Source: Diacronema lutheri | Taxonomy: Eukaryota; Haptophyta; Pavlovophyceae; Pavlovales; Pavlovaceae | Direction: 5' to 3' | Assembly: GCA_019448385.1 (NCBI GenBank) | Contig: JAGTXO010000043.1 | Span: 42,501-106,500, forward strand | Length of the DNA: 64,000 bases | Part shown: positions 1-8,644 of the stretch, one piece after another | Position numbering within the stretch: position 1 is the first letter of the stretch | Layout: the number at the start of each line of letters is the position of its first letter | The notes under the pieces: model-generated | The model's input: the letters and a program-made list of their open reading frames with translations, nothing else | What the model was told of the DNA's origin: nothing | Database searches by the model: none | Made by a program: the position numbers and the translations under genes

Positions 1-331
1 GCGCCGCGCCTCGCGCGCGGCAGGCAGGCCGCGCTCGACGTGCTCGCGAGGCAGCAGCTCGACGCGTCGCCCCGACGCTGACGGCGCGCGCGAGCTGGGC
101 ATCAGCGGCCGCCCGCCGCACGAGGCGCAGGTGGAGGTGGTGAAGGTGGGCGGCGGCGGCCGGTCGGGCGCGAGCGGCGCGGCCGACGCGGCCGACGGTG
201 AGGGCGCGCGGGCGGCGCGCGGACGCGCGCGCGCGCGCGCGCGCGCGCGCCGGCGGCGGCGCGCGCGCGCCAAACGCGTGCACGTCGGTCACGCTCGCGC
301 GCTCGAGACGGACGACGGGCTGCTCGAGAGC
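1..331. repeat. Large direct repeat, copy A (cut by window edge)
   Basis: This block matches 1130-1486 closely from the first base to about 331, where the two copies diverge abruptly. It contains a long alternating GC tract around 220-270. On the minus strand one frame is open in both copies and ends in a Ser/Pro/Arg-rich segment, but no start, splice pattern or known domain was recognised. I do not call a gene. The copy may continue to the left of the window. Confidence 0.8.
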
Positions 332-1129
332 GCAGAGGCGAGGCGCTGACGGGCGATGCGTGCGCAGGGTGCAGCACGAAGCTCGCCGTCGCCAGCGACG
401 CCGCGCTCGCGCGTCGCCGGCACGCCGCACTGTGAGGCCTCTGAGCGAAGCGAGCGCCGATGCGCGCCGCCCATGCGCGCCGCCCACCTCCTCGCGCGCG
501 CCTCGACGCGCTCTCGCTCGCGCACGAGACGACGGCGGGCGCGCGCTCATGGGCGCCTTCCTAGTGGCGCACCGCCCCTCTCGCACGAGCCGCTCACCCC
601 CCGACTCGGCACGACCTCGGCGGCGGGCGTCCGCGCCGACCAGCTCGCCGCGGCCGTGTCGACCGTCGACGGTGCCAGCCGGGGCGACGAGCTCGGCGGC
701 ATCCGCCCTTGGCGCAGCGCGCGTGGCCCCGGTCATCCCGTCCGTGTAGACGCAGCCCCGGGCCGGGAGGCGAGCGGGACGCCGCGGCGCCGCCCCGAAC
801 GTTGGAAGAGCGCGGGATCGGCGACAACGCACGCCACGCTGGCCGCGCGGATCGACGAGACTGTCGCTCGGCCGCACGCACGCGCGCGCGGGTGGGTGGG
901 CGCACGAGGAGGGCCTCGTGCCGCGCGTGCGCCCCACGGCACGCCCCGGTCGTCGCCGAGGCGCTGCACGAAGCGCAGCGCGTGCGCGTGAGCCCTGAGC
1001 AACGGTGCGCCGCGCCGCGCGCGCAGGCTTGGCTGTGCGCGCGATGGCGGCCGCGCGCGCGTGCACGCCGTCTTGCGCGAGAGCTGCAGCGAGCGGGCGG
1101 GCACGGCTCAGGTTGAGGGTGCGCGCGGC
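332..1129. other. GC-rich spacer between repeat copies, no gene supported
   Basis: The stretch is very GC-rich, so all six frames are open for long distances. The translations are Arg/Ala-rich with no recognisable domain, and I see nothing else in it. Confidence 0.5.
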
Positions 1130-1486
1130 GCGCCGCGCCTCGCGCGCGGCAGGCAGGCCGCGCTCGACGTGCTCGCGAGGCAGCAGCTCGACGCGTCGCC
1201 CCGACGGTGACGGCGCGTGCGCGCTCGGCGCCGTGCGGCGCGCGCGCGAGCTCGGCATCTGCGGCCGCCCGCCGCACGAGGCGCAGGTGGAGGTGGTGGA
1301 TGTGGGCGGCGGCGGCCGGGTCAGGCGCGAGTGGCGCGGCCGACGCGGCCGACGGTGAGGGCGCGCGGGCGGCGCGCGACGCGCGCGCGCGCGCGCGCGC
1401 GCGCGCGCGTGCCGGCGAGCATGCCAAAACGCGTGCGCGTCGGTCACGCTCGCGCGCTCGAGACGGACGACGGGCTGCTCGAGAGC
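1130..1486. repeat. Large direct repeat, copy B
   Basis: Second copy of the block at 1-331, slightly longer because of small insertions near 1225-1250 and a longer GC dinucleotide run near 1380-1410. Identity stops at 1486, directly before the AT-richer promoter-like region of the next gene. That placement suggests the duplication boundary lies at the edge of the gene's 5' region. Confidence 0.8.
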
Positions 1487-1676
1487 TCAGACTTTCATGC
1501 AGTCTAGATCTCAGACTCTCAGTTGGCCATCGATCTTTGAACGCATCGTGCGCTTTCACGTTCCAAGATATCCTCTGATGGCCAACATGAATTGCGAATC
1601 ACACTTATGATAGATTCGTTCATTGTAACCGTGCTTTCCATACGAGTCGTACGTTGGAATCGACTGCGATCAACAA
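1487..1676 (+). promoter_or_regulatory. AT-richer 5' region of the XK-related-like gene
   Basis: Base composition drops sharply here compared with both flanks, as it does upstream of most genes in this window. It contains a short upstream reading frame (ATG at 1578, stop at 1610) that would lie in the leader if transcription starts before it. Promoter function is inferred from position and composition only. Confidence 0.4.
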
Positions 1677-3803
1677 ATGATGGCAGCGATCATTTTTGAG
1701 TGTGGCGCGTGTCAGGTGGAGGACAAGGACGCGGATGAGGACGAGGCGGACTCACCCGCGCAAGAGGCGAGCGTTGCGGTTGATATGCTTGGTGCGTACG
1801 CCGCGCGCTCGCGGCCCACCGCCCTCGTGCACGACGAAGCGGGCGGCGCGTTGCTAGAGTGCTCGATCAACATCTCGCGCTCGACGCTCGTCCGCCAGCG
1901 GCTCATCGATGCGCTCGCTTCGCCCGAGCACGCTCTCACGGGGCTTCGCTTCACCGTATTTGTTGGCGCACCAGGCGCCGTTGACCCCGCGGCCGTCGGC
2001 TGCGCGCATCTCTCGCTGGCCAAGCTTGCAACGGCGCGATCCGATTGCTCCGACGACGGCGCGCCGCGAGAGCTCGGCGCGGCGCCGACGGCGTGGGAGC
2101 TGCCGGTGCTCGCGGCGCCGGGCTCAAACTCTGCCGCGGTGCGCGAAATTGGACGGCTGACAATCACCGTCGACGGCCACGCCGAGCTACACGAGATAAT
2201 TGCGCTCCTCCGTGCGCACGGCGGTAACGCGTACCGCGCCGAGGCCGCCGAGGCGAGGCTGGCGAGGAGCGCTCCGCGCGCCGGTGGCAGCGAGGCGCGC
2301 GTGATCCACGTGGAAGTTTCCGAGCTCGTCCTCGCCGGCGGCAGCTGGTACGACGCACACGCCGCGCTGCCGCCGCCGCCGAGCGCGCGCAACTGCTGGG
2401 GCGCGTGCCGTGTGCCAGTGGCCGACGGCGGCACCGGCGCGCGGCACGCGGGCTGCCCAGTCCGGCGGCTCAACGCGTGCACGATCCTGCTCGTGTCGGC
2501 GGTGGATATGTGGACGGACATTGCGCTCTGCTGTGTTTGGCTCGCGCGCGGCCGCGTGCTGTGGGCCGCGCTGCTGCTGCTGTGCGTGACGCTTGCTGTC
2601 TGTGTCACGCTCGTCGTGACGCTCCACCCGATCGACGAGCGCGGCAGCTACGCGATCCCGCCCGCGGCGCGCACGGCGACGATGCTGTGCCTCGGCCCGC
2701 CGTTTGCGGCGGCGCGCGCCGCCGTGTGCGCGCGCGGCGCGCGCGGCGCGCACGGCGCGCACGACCTCGCGCAGGACATGCACCTGACGGAGGCCCTCGT
2801 CGAGGCGTGCCCGTCCACGCTGCTGCAGGCATTTGCGCTGCTGCACGGCGGCGAAGGCGGCGGAGGCGCACGCGCGCTGCTGCTCGCGTCGCTCGGCGCG
2901 TCGGTGCTCAGCGTCACGCACGCCGTCGGCTCCGACTTTGAGCTCGACAGCGCGGCCGCCGTGCCGCTCGGCCTCCTGGCCGCCGAGCACGCCCGCGCGT
3001 TCGGCAGGCTCTCGGCCGCCGTCCTGCCCACCGCGCTCTGCGCCAATGCATTCGGCATGCTCGCACTCGCGCCGGTGGCGGTAGCGCTGCTCGGTCTCGT
3101 CGCCATCTCGCGCGCGCACGCGTGGCTCGACCACGGCGCGCTCGAGCGGGGCGAGGCGCGCGAGGCGCACGCGCAGCGTTGGCTCGGCGCGCGCACCGCG
3201 TCGGAGCTCTGGCTGACGGGTGTCGAGGGCTCAGCCGCGGCGCTCGCGCTCGGCTATCCATCTGAGTGGCTTGCAAAGCAGCCGCTCAGCTGGGCTCGCA
3301 GGCTTGGCGGCCTGGCGGCTATCTGCCTCGGCGTGCAGCTCCTTGCGGTCGCCCACGTCGACGGTCGCATTGCCAGCGCGCTCCGCCCGTCGAACAATGG
3401 CGACCGCGGCGCGCGCAAGGCGCGCGCGTCCGTATCGGGCGACCCCGCCGCCGCCGGCGCGCGACGCACCACTCACGACGGTTTGCGCTGCGCCGCGCCG
3501 TCGACGCGCGCGCACGGCACGGCGACCGTGAGGCCGCGCGATGCGGCGGGCGGGGATCGCGAGCGCCGAAGGAGCGCGGGGTCACCGACTGCGCGAGGGC
3601 CTCGGAAGAATGGCGACGACGCGGCAGCAGCAGTCGATCTGGAGCGCGGCCTCCACGGCGCGCGACGTGGGAGCAGCGAGCTTCAGCTTGCGTGTGGCGA
3701 GGGAGCCGCGTCGGACGGGCCGCGAAATGCGCGCGTGAACGGTGCAAGGCTGCCGTTCGCGCGCGCAGCGACAGACGGCCCTGCTTGGGTCGAGCAGCGC
3801 TGA
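1677..3803 (+). CDS. XK-related (XKR)-like multipass membrane protein
   Basis: 708 residues, single exon, starting at a double ATG. Residues about 48-175 resemble a C2-type beta-sandwich (alternating hydrophobic strands, VFVGAPG, RLTITVDG). Residues about 265-560 form a multipass membrane region. The stretch LTEALVEACPSTLLQAFALL followed by a hydrophobic helix with ASVLSVTH matches the signature of the XK/XKR family, where it normally reads like E-A-x-P-Q-L-x-L-Q. Animal XKR proteins include phospholipid scramblases; transferring that activity here is inference. The last 150 residues are Arg/Ala-rich and probably cytosolic. The C2-like N-terminus fused to an XK-like core is unusual against animal XKRs. 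Convergent with the LRR gene downstream. Confidence 0.6.
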   Translation: MMAAIIFECGACQVEDKDADEDEADSPAQEASVAVDMLGAYAARSRPTALVHDEAGGALLECSINISRSTLVRQRLIDALASPEHALTGLRFTVFVGAPGAVDPAAVGCAHLSLAKLATARSDCSDDGAPRELGAAPTAWELPVLAAPGSNSAAVREIGRLTITVDGHAELHEIIALLRAHGGNAYRAEAAEARLARSAPRAGGSEARVIHVEVSELVLAGGSWYDAHAALPPPPSARNCWGACRVPVADGGTGARHAGCPVRRLNACTILLVSAVDMWTDIALCCVWLARGRVLWAALLLLCVTLAVCVTLVVTLHPIDERGSYAIPPAARTATMLCLGPPFAAARAAVCARGARGAHGAHDLAQDMHLTEALVEACPSTLLQAFALLHGGEGGGGARALLLASLGASVLSVTHAVGSDFELDSAAAVPLGLLAAEHARAFGRLSAAVLPTALCANAFGMLALAPVAVALLGLVAISRAHAWLDHGALERGEAREAHAQRWLGARTASELWLTGVEGSAAALALGYPSEWLAKQPLSWARRLGGLAAICLGVQLLAVAHVDGRIASALRPSNNGDRGARKARASVSGDPAAAGARRTTHDGLRCAAPSTRAHGTATVRPRDAAGGDRERRRSAGSPTARGPRKNGDDAAAAVDLERGLHGARRGSSELQLACGEGAASDGPRNARVNGARLPFARAATDGPAWVEQR

Positions 3804-4115
3804 GGCATTGGTGTTGGAGATGGCATGGCACTGGCGCGCATCTCAAAAGCAAGGCCTGTTGTGGATCTCGGGGTGTCGGAGTGCCCTGCTCCCCCCGCCC
3901 CCTCCCCCTCCCCATGCCTGGCACGAAGGGCGCTACCGACGCCAGAAAGGACGGCACATTGTGGCAGTGAAACGGATGGCACTGTAGTCAGCGGAGTCAG
4001 CGGCGGGAAACACGCGCGACATGGGCGCGAGAGCGGCGCGTCGGCCATTTGTCGTTCGAGCGAGTGCGGCTGGTGCGCGCGCGGCGCGAGCTCGCGCCGT
4101 GCGACCGCTGCGCGC
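3804..4115. other. Intergenic region between convergent genes
   Basis: About 310 bp between two stop codons. It holds a short C-rich pyrimidine tract near 3891-3912 and no recognised gene, RNA or hairpin of note. Confidence 0.5.
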
Positions 4116-6314
4116 TCAGCGCCTGGCAGCGAGCGCCTGCTCACGCAGCGCCATTCCCTCAGCAAAGGAGGTGATGATCGGTTCGGAGATCTGGTTGTCC
4201 GCTAGTTCGATCGCCGTGAGCGTCGTGTTCAAACCGAGCGAGCGCGCGATTGCGACGGCGCCCTGGTCGGCGATCAGGTTGTCGTCAAGCTCGAGGGCGG
4301 TGAGGCTTGCGTTCACCGCGAGCATCTCGCCGAGCGACGTCGCGCCACGGTCGCAAATCTGGTTGCTCGCGAGGGCGAGGACCTCGAGGACGCGGTTGAC
4401 TGTGAGCGCGTGCGCAAGAGCTGACGCGCCAGAATCGCCAATCGCATTCTCGTAGAGCGAGAGGGACTTGAGGCTGCTGTTGGTGCGTAGCACATCGGCC
4501 ACGTGGGCCGCACCGTACGGCCCCACACGGTTCGAGTCGAGGCACAACGCCGAGAGCGCGGGCATTGTCGCAAGTGCCGCGCCGAGCGACGCCATGCTGA
4601 TGTCCCCAATCAAGTTGCCTCGCAGGCTCAGTGTGGTGAGTATGCTGTTGTGTGCGAGCGCGCCGGCAAGCAGCGCGACCTGCTCGGCGCCTAGGCTTGC
4701 GTTGCTGGCGTAGCGAGCGGCATCGCGCGGCAGCAGCGGTGGCCGAGGGTGTGCGCAGCCGCGCGCGCGGGTTGGCGCGTGCGCAGGGGTCGGCGCGCGC
4801 CCCGCGCGGCTCGCGCGCGCGGCTGCGCACGTGAGGTCGAGCGTGTGGAGCTCCATGCTCTTCTGCAGGAGCGCGCAGATGTGCGGCACAAGCTGCTCGC
4901 AGTCGAGGCGCTCGATCACCAGTTCGGCGAGGTGCGGCTGCAGCGCGCGCGCGAGCAGCGCGGAGCGTCCGACGGGCACCATTGCCGAGCATGCGAGCGA
5001 GAGGGAGGTGAGACGCGCGCATCGCATCAATTCGATCAAGCCGCATATGGTCTGCTCGGCGGCGGCGCCGGGCTCGGCCATCAGTTTGGGCAGCATCGTC
5101 AGCCCAAGCCGTGCGCGAAGCACATCCGCGAAGGCCGGCTCGTCGAGCGGCGCGCCGGCGATCGCGTCGTCTCGCCCCGCCTCCTCGCGCTCGCTGTCAA
5201 CGCGCGCCGTGCGCGACGACGGCCAACCAGGCGCGAGCTCGACCGCGAGCGCGCGGTGGGCGAGCGCAAGGGGGAAGCGTGCCTCGCGCGCCATCTTACG
5301 GTCGTACGCGCTCTCCACGTCGTCCTTCACGTCGACGTGCGCGAGTCCGTCGACGAGGCCGATGGCGGTGGCCCCGTCCCCTTCCTCGTCGGTGTGCGCG
5401 GTCGTGCCGAGCGCCGTGTACACGTCGACGCGGAACTCGGGCGAGCACTCGACGATCGCGGCACACGTCTCGAACACGCGCGCCTCGGACGAGAGCACGC
5501 TCGCCTCCGCTTCGAGCACGAGCACTGCGCCGTGGCAGACGCGGAGCGCGGCGTGCACGTCGGAATCGCCCACAAAGCCGCCGCCGATGCGACTCGCGCC
5601 GCTCAGCGGCGGCTGGTCGGCGTCGTCGCTCGGCAGCTTGAGAGCATAGGCGGCGAGCCAGTAGGGCGTCTCGTCGACATCCAAGCCGTGGTCGCGCGCG
5701 TGCTGCTCGAGACAGCGCAGCAGCTGCGCGACGGGCTGCGCCAACGCATGGCACACGAGCCACTCGGGCCGCTGCGCGCTCGACGACATCGCCTCGACGA
5801 ACGACCTCGCGCCGCGCGCGGTGAGCGGCGTGGCGAGGTAGCGAAGAAGGTTGTGCGTGGTGATTGCCTCGCGCGTGAGCGCGACGTTCTGAGCGCCGTG
5901 CGCCGCCCACCCCGGCTCGTTCCACTTCTCGAGCTCACCCAGGCGCGCGCCTGTGTCGAGCAGCCGGCGGAGCTGCGCAACGGTAATGCCGCGCATGGAC
6001 GGGTCGGAGATTGCAAAGCCGGGCGGCGCGCGGCACAGCGCATCGTGCAGCTCCACGGCCTCCGCCCGCGCGAGCCAGTCCATCAAGTCGTTGTGCATTT
6101 CGACGAGCTCGTCGAACGTGAGCCCGTGGGCGGGCGGCGGCCGCTGCTGGAGGTAGGCGCGCACGCGCGGCGCAATGGCGCGGCCAGATGTAAGGTGCGC
6201 AAGCGCGGCACCCACGCGTTCGCACGGAAGTCGCGCATCCCCCGGCGCGTCCACGAAGAGCTCGGACGCGAGCTCTTCGAGGTCGAGCGCGCGGCCGAAG
6301 CGGTCCTCTAGCAT
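4116..6314 (-). CDS. Leucine-rich-repeat protein (RNI/NLRC type repeats)
   Basis: Exons 6314-4831 and 4704-4116 join to 690 residues. The intron (donor GTGCGC, acceptor CCAG) restores the LRR sequence LDLTNASLGAEQ. Residues 1-80 look like a degenerate EF-hand/helical domain. Residues about 175-370 resemble the domain of unknown function common in protist LRR proteins, but the usual YWVC and WCLFE core residues are altered. The C-terminal 230 residues are at least six ribonuclease-inhibitor-like LRRs with the pattern LxxLxLxxNxIGDxGAxxLAxAL. I chose the ATG at 6314 because the upstream in-frame extension is AT-rich and leader-like. It is probably a protein-interaction scaffold; function unknown. 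Confidence 0.8.
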   Translation of the reverse strand: MLEDRFGRALDLEELASELFVDAPGDARLPCERVGAALAHLTSGRAIAPRVRAYLQQRPPPAHGLTFDELVEMHNDLMDWLARAEAVELHDALCRAPPGFAISDPSMRGITVAQLRRLLDTGARLGELEKWNEPGWAAHGAQNVALTREAITTHNLLRYLATPLTARGARSFVEAMSSSAQRPEWLVCHALAQPVAQLLRCLEQHARDHGLDVDETPYWLAAYALKLPSDDADQPPLSGASRIGGGFVGDSDVHAALRVCHGAVLVLEAEASVLSSEARVFETCAAIVECSPEFRVDVYTALGTTAHTDEEGDGATAIGLVDGLAHVDVKDDVESAYDRKMAREARFPLALAHRALAVELAPGWPSSRTARVDSEREEAGRDDAIAGAPLDEPAFADVLRARLGLTMLPKLMAEPGAAAEQTICGLIELMRCARLTSLSLACSAMVPVGRSALLARALQPHLAELVIERLDCEQLVPHICALLQKSMELHTLDLTCAAARASRAGRAPTPAHAPTRARGCAHPRPPLLPRDAARYASNASLGAEQVALLAGALAHNSILTTLSLRGNLIGDISMASLGAALATMPALSALCLDSNRVGPYGAAHVADVLRTNSSLKSLSLYENAIGDSGASALAHALTVNRVLEVLALASNQICDRGATSLGEMLAVNASLTALELDDNLIADQGAVAIARSLGLNTTLTAIELADNQISEPIITSFAEGMALREQALAARR

Positions 6315-6440
6315 TGAAAACCGGTTATTTCGTTGCAAGTTTTGGTTGTTAAGTGTGAATAGGGGGCAATACAGAGACAGTCTTCTAAGAGACCCTAAGC
6401 GACGCACAGCAGTCTTCGGGGACAGGAAGATGGACTCTGT
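6315..6440 (-). promoter_or_regulatory. AT-rich upstream region of the LRR gene
   Basis: About 125 bp with markedly lower GC than its flanks, directly upstream of the LRR gene start. Promoter or leader function is inferred from position and composition. Confidence 0.4.
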
Positions 6441-6541
6441 CTGTTTCGCAAGAGAGCGTCAACGGCGCGGCGCGCACGGCGCGCGCGCGCGCCGAAGGTG
6501 CGCAACGCGCGGCGGCGCGCGGCGCAGTGCGCACACGGGCC

Positions 6542-6682
6542 GCGCGCACCGTGCCGCGCGCACCGCGCCGCGCGCACCGCGCCGCGCGCACCGCGCCGCG
6601 CGCACCGCGCCGCGCGCACCGCGCCGCGCGCACCGCGCCGCGCGCACCGCGCCGCGCGCACCGCGCCGCGCGCACCGCGTCG
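6542..6682. repeat. 14-bp GC-rich minisatellite
   Basis: About nine to ten tandem copies of a 14-bp unit (CGCGCACCGCGCCG). One early copy carries a T in place of C. It lies next to the helicase remnant and outside any supported gene. Confidence 0.85.
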
Positions 6683-6959
6683 CCCGATCGTGACCTGCGC
6701 CGCCGAGCTCACACGCGCCCGCGCGCCGCGCGCCGCGCGCCGGCGCCGCGCCTCTCGCAGCGTGATGCCGCTCGGCTCCATCTTTGGCCGCGCGGCGGCC
6801 AGCCTGTTTACGCGTGCGCCACTGGTGTTTGCGTGCGCCACTGGTGTCCGCGGCGTCCGCGGCGCGCCGAGCGTTGCGCCCAACATTTTGTCCGCCCCTC
6901 ACGCCGCGCCCAGCGCCGCGCCAGTGCGCACACCAAGCAAAAAATGCCGCTCTCCGCGC

Positions 6960-7326
6960 GCGCGTCTCCCCGCCGACGTTTTCCACGACGTTGCGCGTGA
7001 CGCCGTCCGGGTTGAGCGCAAACCGGATGCGCGACGTGTGGCCCACGCGCATGGCGGCGACGTACACCTTGCCGTGCGTGAAGCACGGATCGGTGAGCCA
7101 CACACACGCCCGCGCACTCGAGCGTCTGCCCTTGCGCCTTGTTGATCGTCATCGCAAACGCAGGCCGGACGGGGAACTGGCGACGCGTCCCGATGAAGAC
7201 GAACGTGTTGTCATCCGGCGAGACGTGATCCACGCGCGGGATGCGCACCGTGCAATCTTCGCCCCCGCCGCGCCGCAGCACCGCGGGGAGAAGCGCTCCG
7301 AAATTGAGAATCCCGCCAACCGACAC
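6960..7326 (-). pseudogene. Helitron/PIF1-type helicase remnant, frameshifted
   Basis: The minus strand encodes the end of a PIF1-family helicase as found in Helitron transposons. First comes a segment with FPVRPAFAMTINKAQGQTLE (helicase motif VI region). Then, after a one-base frame change inside a GTGTGTGTG run near 7105, comes FTHGKVYVAAMRVG and TRNVVENV, which match the Helitron FxHGQLYVALSRV and TRNVV blocks. No upstream helicase motifs or start codon are present, so this is a truncated, decayed element. No Helitron terminal hairpin was identified. The Helitron assignment rests on motif resemblance. Confidence 0.75.
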
Positions 7327-7531
7327 GTTCCCGCCAATTTTGGGGACGGCGCCTGCTGCCGGCGCGGCGTCGCTTTGCCTTCAAACCGGCGATGCCGCGC
7401 CCTCTTTTGATCGCTCCGTTCGTTGCCTCACGGCCCTGTAAACGCGCCTCGCTGACTCGCCCCAAAGCGGAGCGCCTGCAGCCTTGCAGCTGTGCAGGCG
7501 CGCGCCGCGCCTACAGGCACCAGGGTGCGCC

Positions 7532-8530
7532 TCAAGTGGAAAACTTGAGGTCGCCGCCGTGCAGCTTTGCGTGCAGCTCCTTGTCGAGCAGCTGCTTGCG
7601 CCGACCGTTGTACGCATCGGCACCGTCGCCCGCGAGCAGCCCGTCGCCACCGATCAGATGCTCGTCCACCTCGACGCGGTCGAGCGCCGTGTCAGTGAGG
7701 AGCGCGGCGGGGAGCGGCGCAAGCGCGCGGTTGCCGCGAAGCTTGAGCAGCCGTAGCCGCTCGCAGCCGCTGAGAGAGGCAGGCAGCAGCGCCAGCTCGT
7801 TGTCGCTCAGGTCCACCTCAACCAGCTGCGCCAGCCGACCGAAGTCGTCGGGCAGCGCGGCGAGCTTGTTGCGCGAGGCGGTGAGCAGTACGAGCGCGCA
7901 GAGGTCGCCGATCGCGGCGGGCAGCTCGACGAGCGCGTTGTCGTCCACGTGTAGCTTCTTCAGCCGGCGGCAGCCGACGATCGGCGCGGGCAGCGTGGCG
8001 AGGGAATTGTGCCGAACGTCGAGCAGCTCGAGGCGCGAGAGCGTGCCGATGACGGGATCGAGCTCGGACATGCGGTTGTGCGAGAGGACGAGCGACGTGA
8101 GCGTGCCACTCAGCGCGCCGATCGCCGGCCCGAGCTTTTTGATCTGGTTGTGAGCGAGGTCGAGCGTCCGGAGCTTTGACATCTTGAGCGCGGCGTCGGG
8201 CACCTGCGGTATGGCGCGCGTTTACTCGCGTGCGTGGGCGCTTAGATGAGCGCAGGAAGAGCAATGGGGGAGGCGAGGGGGAGGGGTGCGCGATCGCGCC
8301 GGGGTGGGGCAAAGGCGCACGGCATACTGGAGGCGCGGCCGAGCGAGCACGCGCGCGATCTCCGCAAGCCGCGGGCGGCGTGCGCGGCGCGCGCTTTTAT
8401 GCGCAGCGCGCCGCAGCGTGCGCGCGGCAGGTGCGCTCGCCTTTGTGAGCGGCGGCATCTGCTTTTGCAGCACGAGCACGCCCGTCTTGTCAGCTCTCTC
8501 CAAACGGGTGGCCGTGTTGGAGTTGCCCAT
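7532..8530 (-). CDS. LRRC57: LRRC57-like N-myristoylated leucine-rich-repeat protein
   Basis: Exons 8530-8441 and 8203-7532 give 253 residues, close to human LRRC57 (239). Exon 1 encodes MGNSNTATRLERADKTGVL, matching the LRRC57 start and carrying an N-myristoylation signature (Gly2, small residue at 6). Exon 2 holds about seven LRRs of the LxxLxLxxNxLxxLP type and ends with the family's conserved tail region. The intron is GC-AG: donor AAG|GCGAGC, acceptor CGCAG|GTGCCC, 237 bp, phase 0. It is expected at membranes through its lipid anchor; the molecular role of the family is poorly known. Head-to-head with the giant gene at 8645. Confidence 0.9.
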
Positions 8531-8644
8531 GCTGCCGGCCGCGCTTTATTTAGAACTGCCACAATACCCTCATAGGGATATCCCACAAGCAAGTCCAGCC
8601 CGCGAGGAAGGCCTTCAAACGGTTCATACCGAGCTGCAGCGCCG
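8531..8644. promoter_or_regulatory. Divergent promoter region, 114 bp
   Basis: Lies between the start codons of the LRRC57-like gene (minus) and the giant low-complexity gene (plus). It is locally AT-richer, with a CCCTCATAGGG inverted repeat near 8567. Shared promoter function is inferred. Confidence 0.5.

Noticed and set aside
594-1559. Minus-strand Arg/Ala-rich open frame through repeat copy B
   Set aside because: Low-complexity translation, no usable ATG near the AT-rich region (candidate ATGs hit stops within a few codons), no domain.
1578-1610. Short upstream ORF before the XK-related-like gene as a regulatory peptide
   Set aside because: No transcript start is known, the peptide is ten residues long, and nothing marks it as conserved.
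4749-6311. Plus-strand 520-residue open frame opposite the LRR gene
   Set aside because: It is the antisense shadow of a gene with clear LRRs on the minus strand; high GC keeps both strands open.
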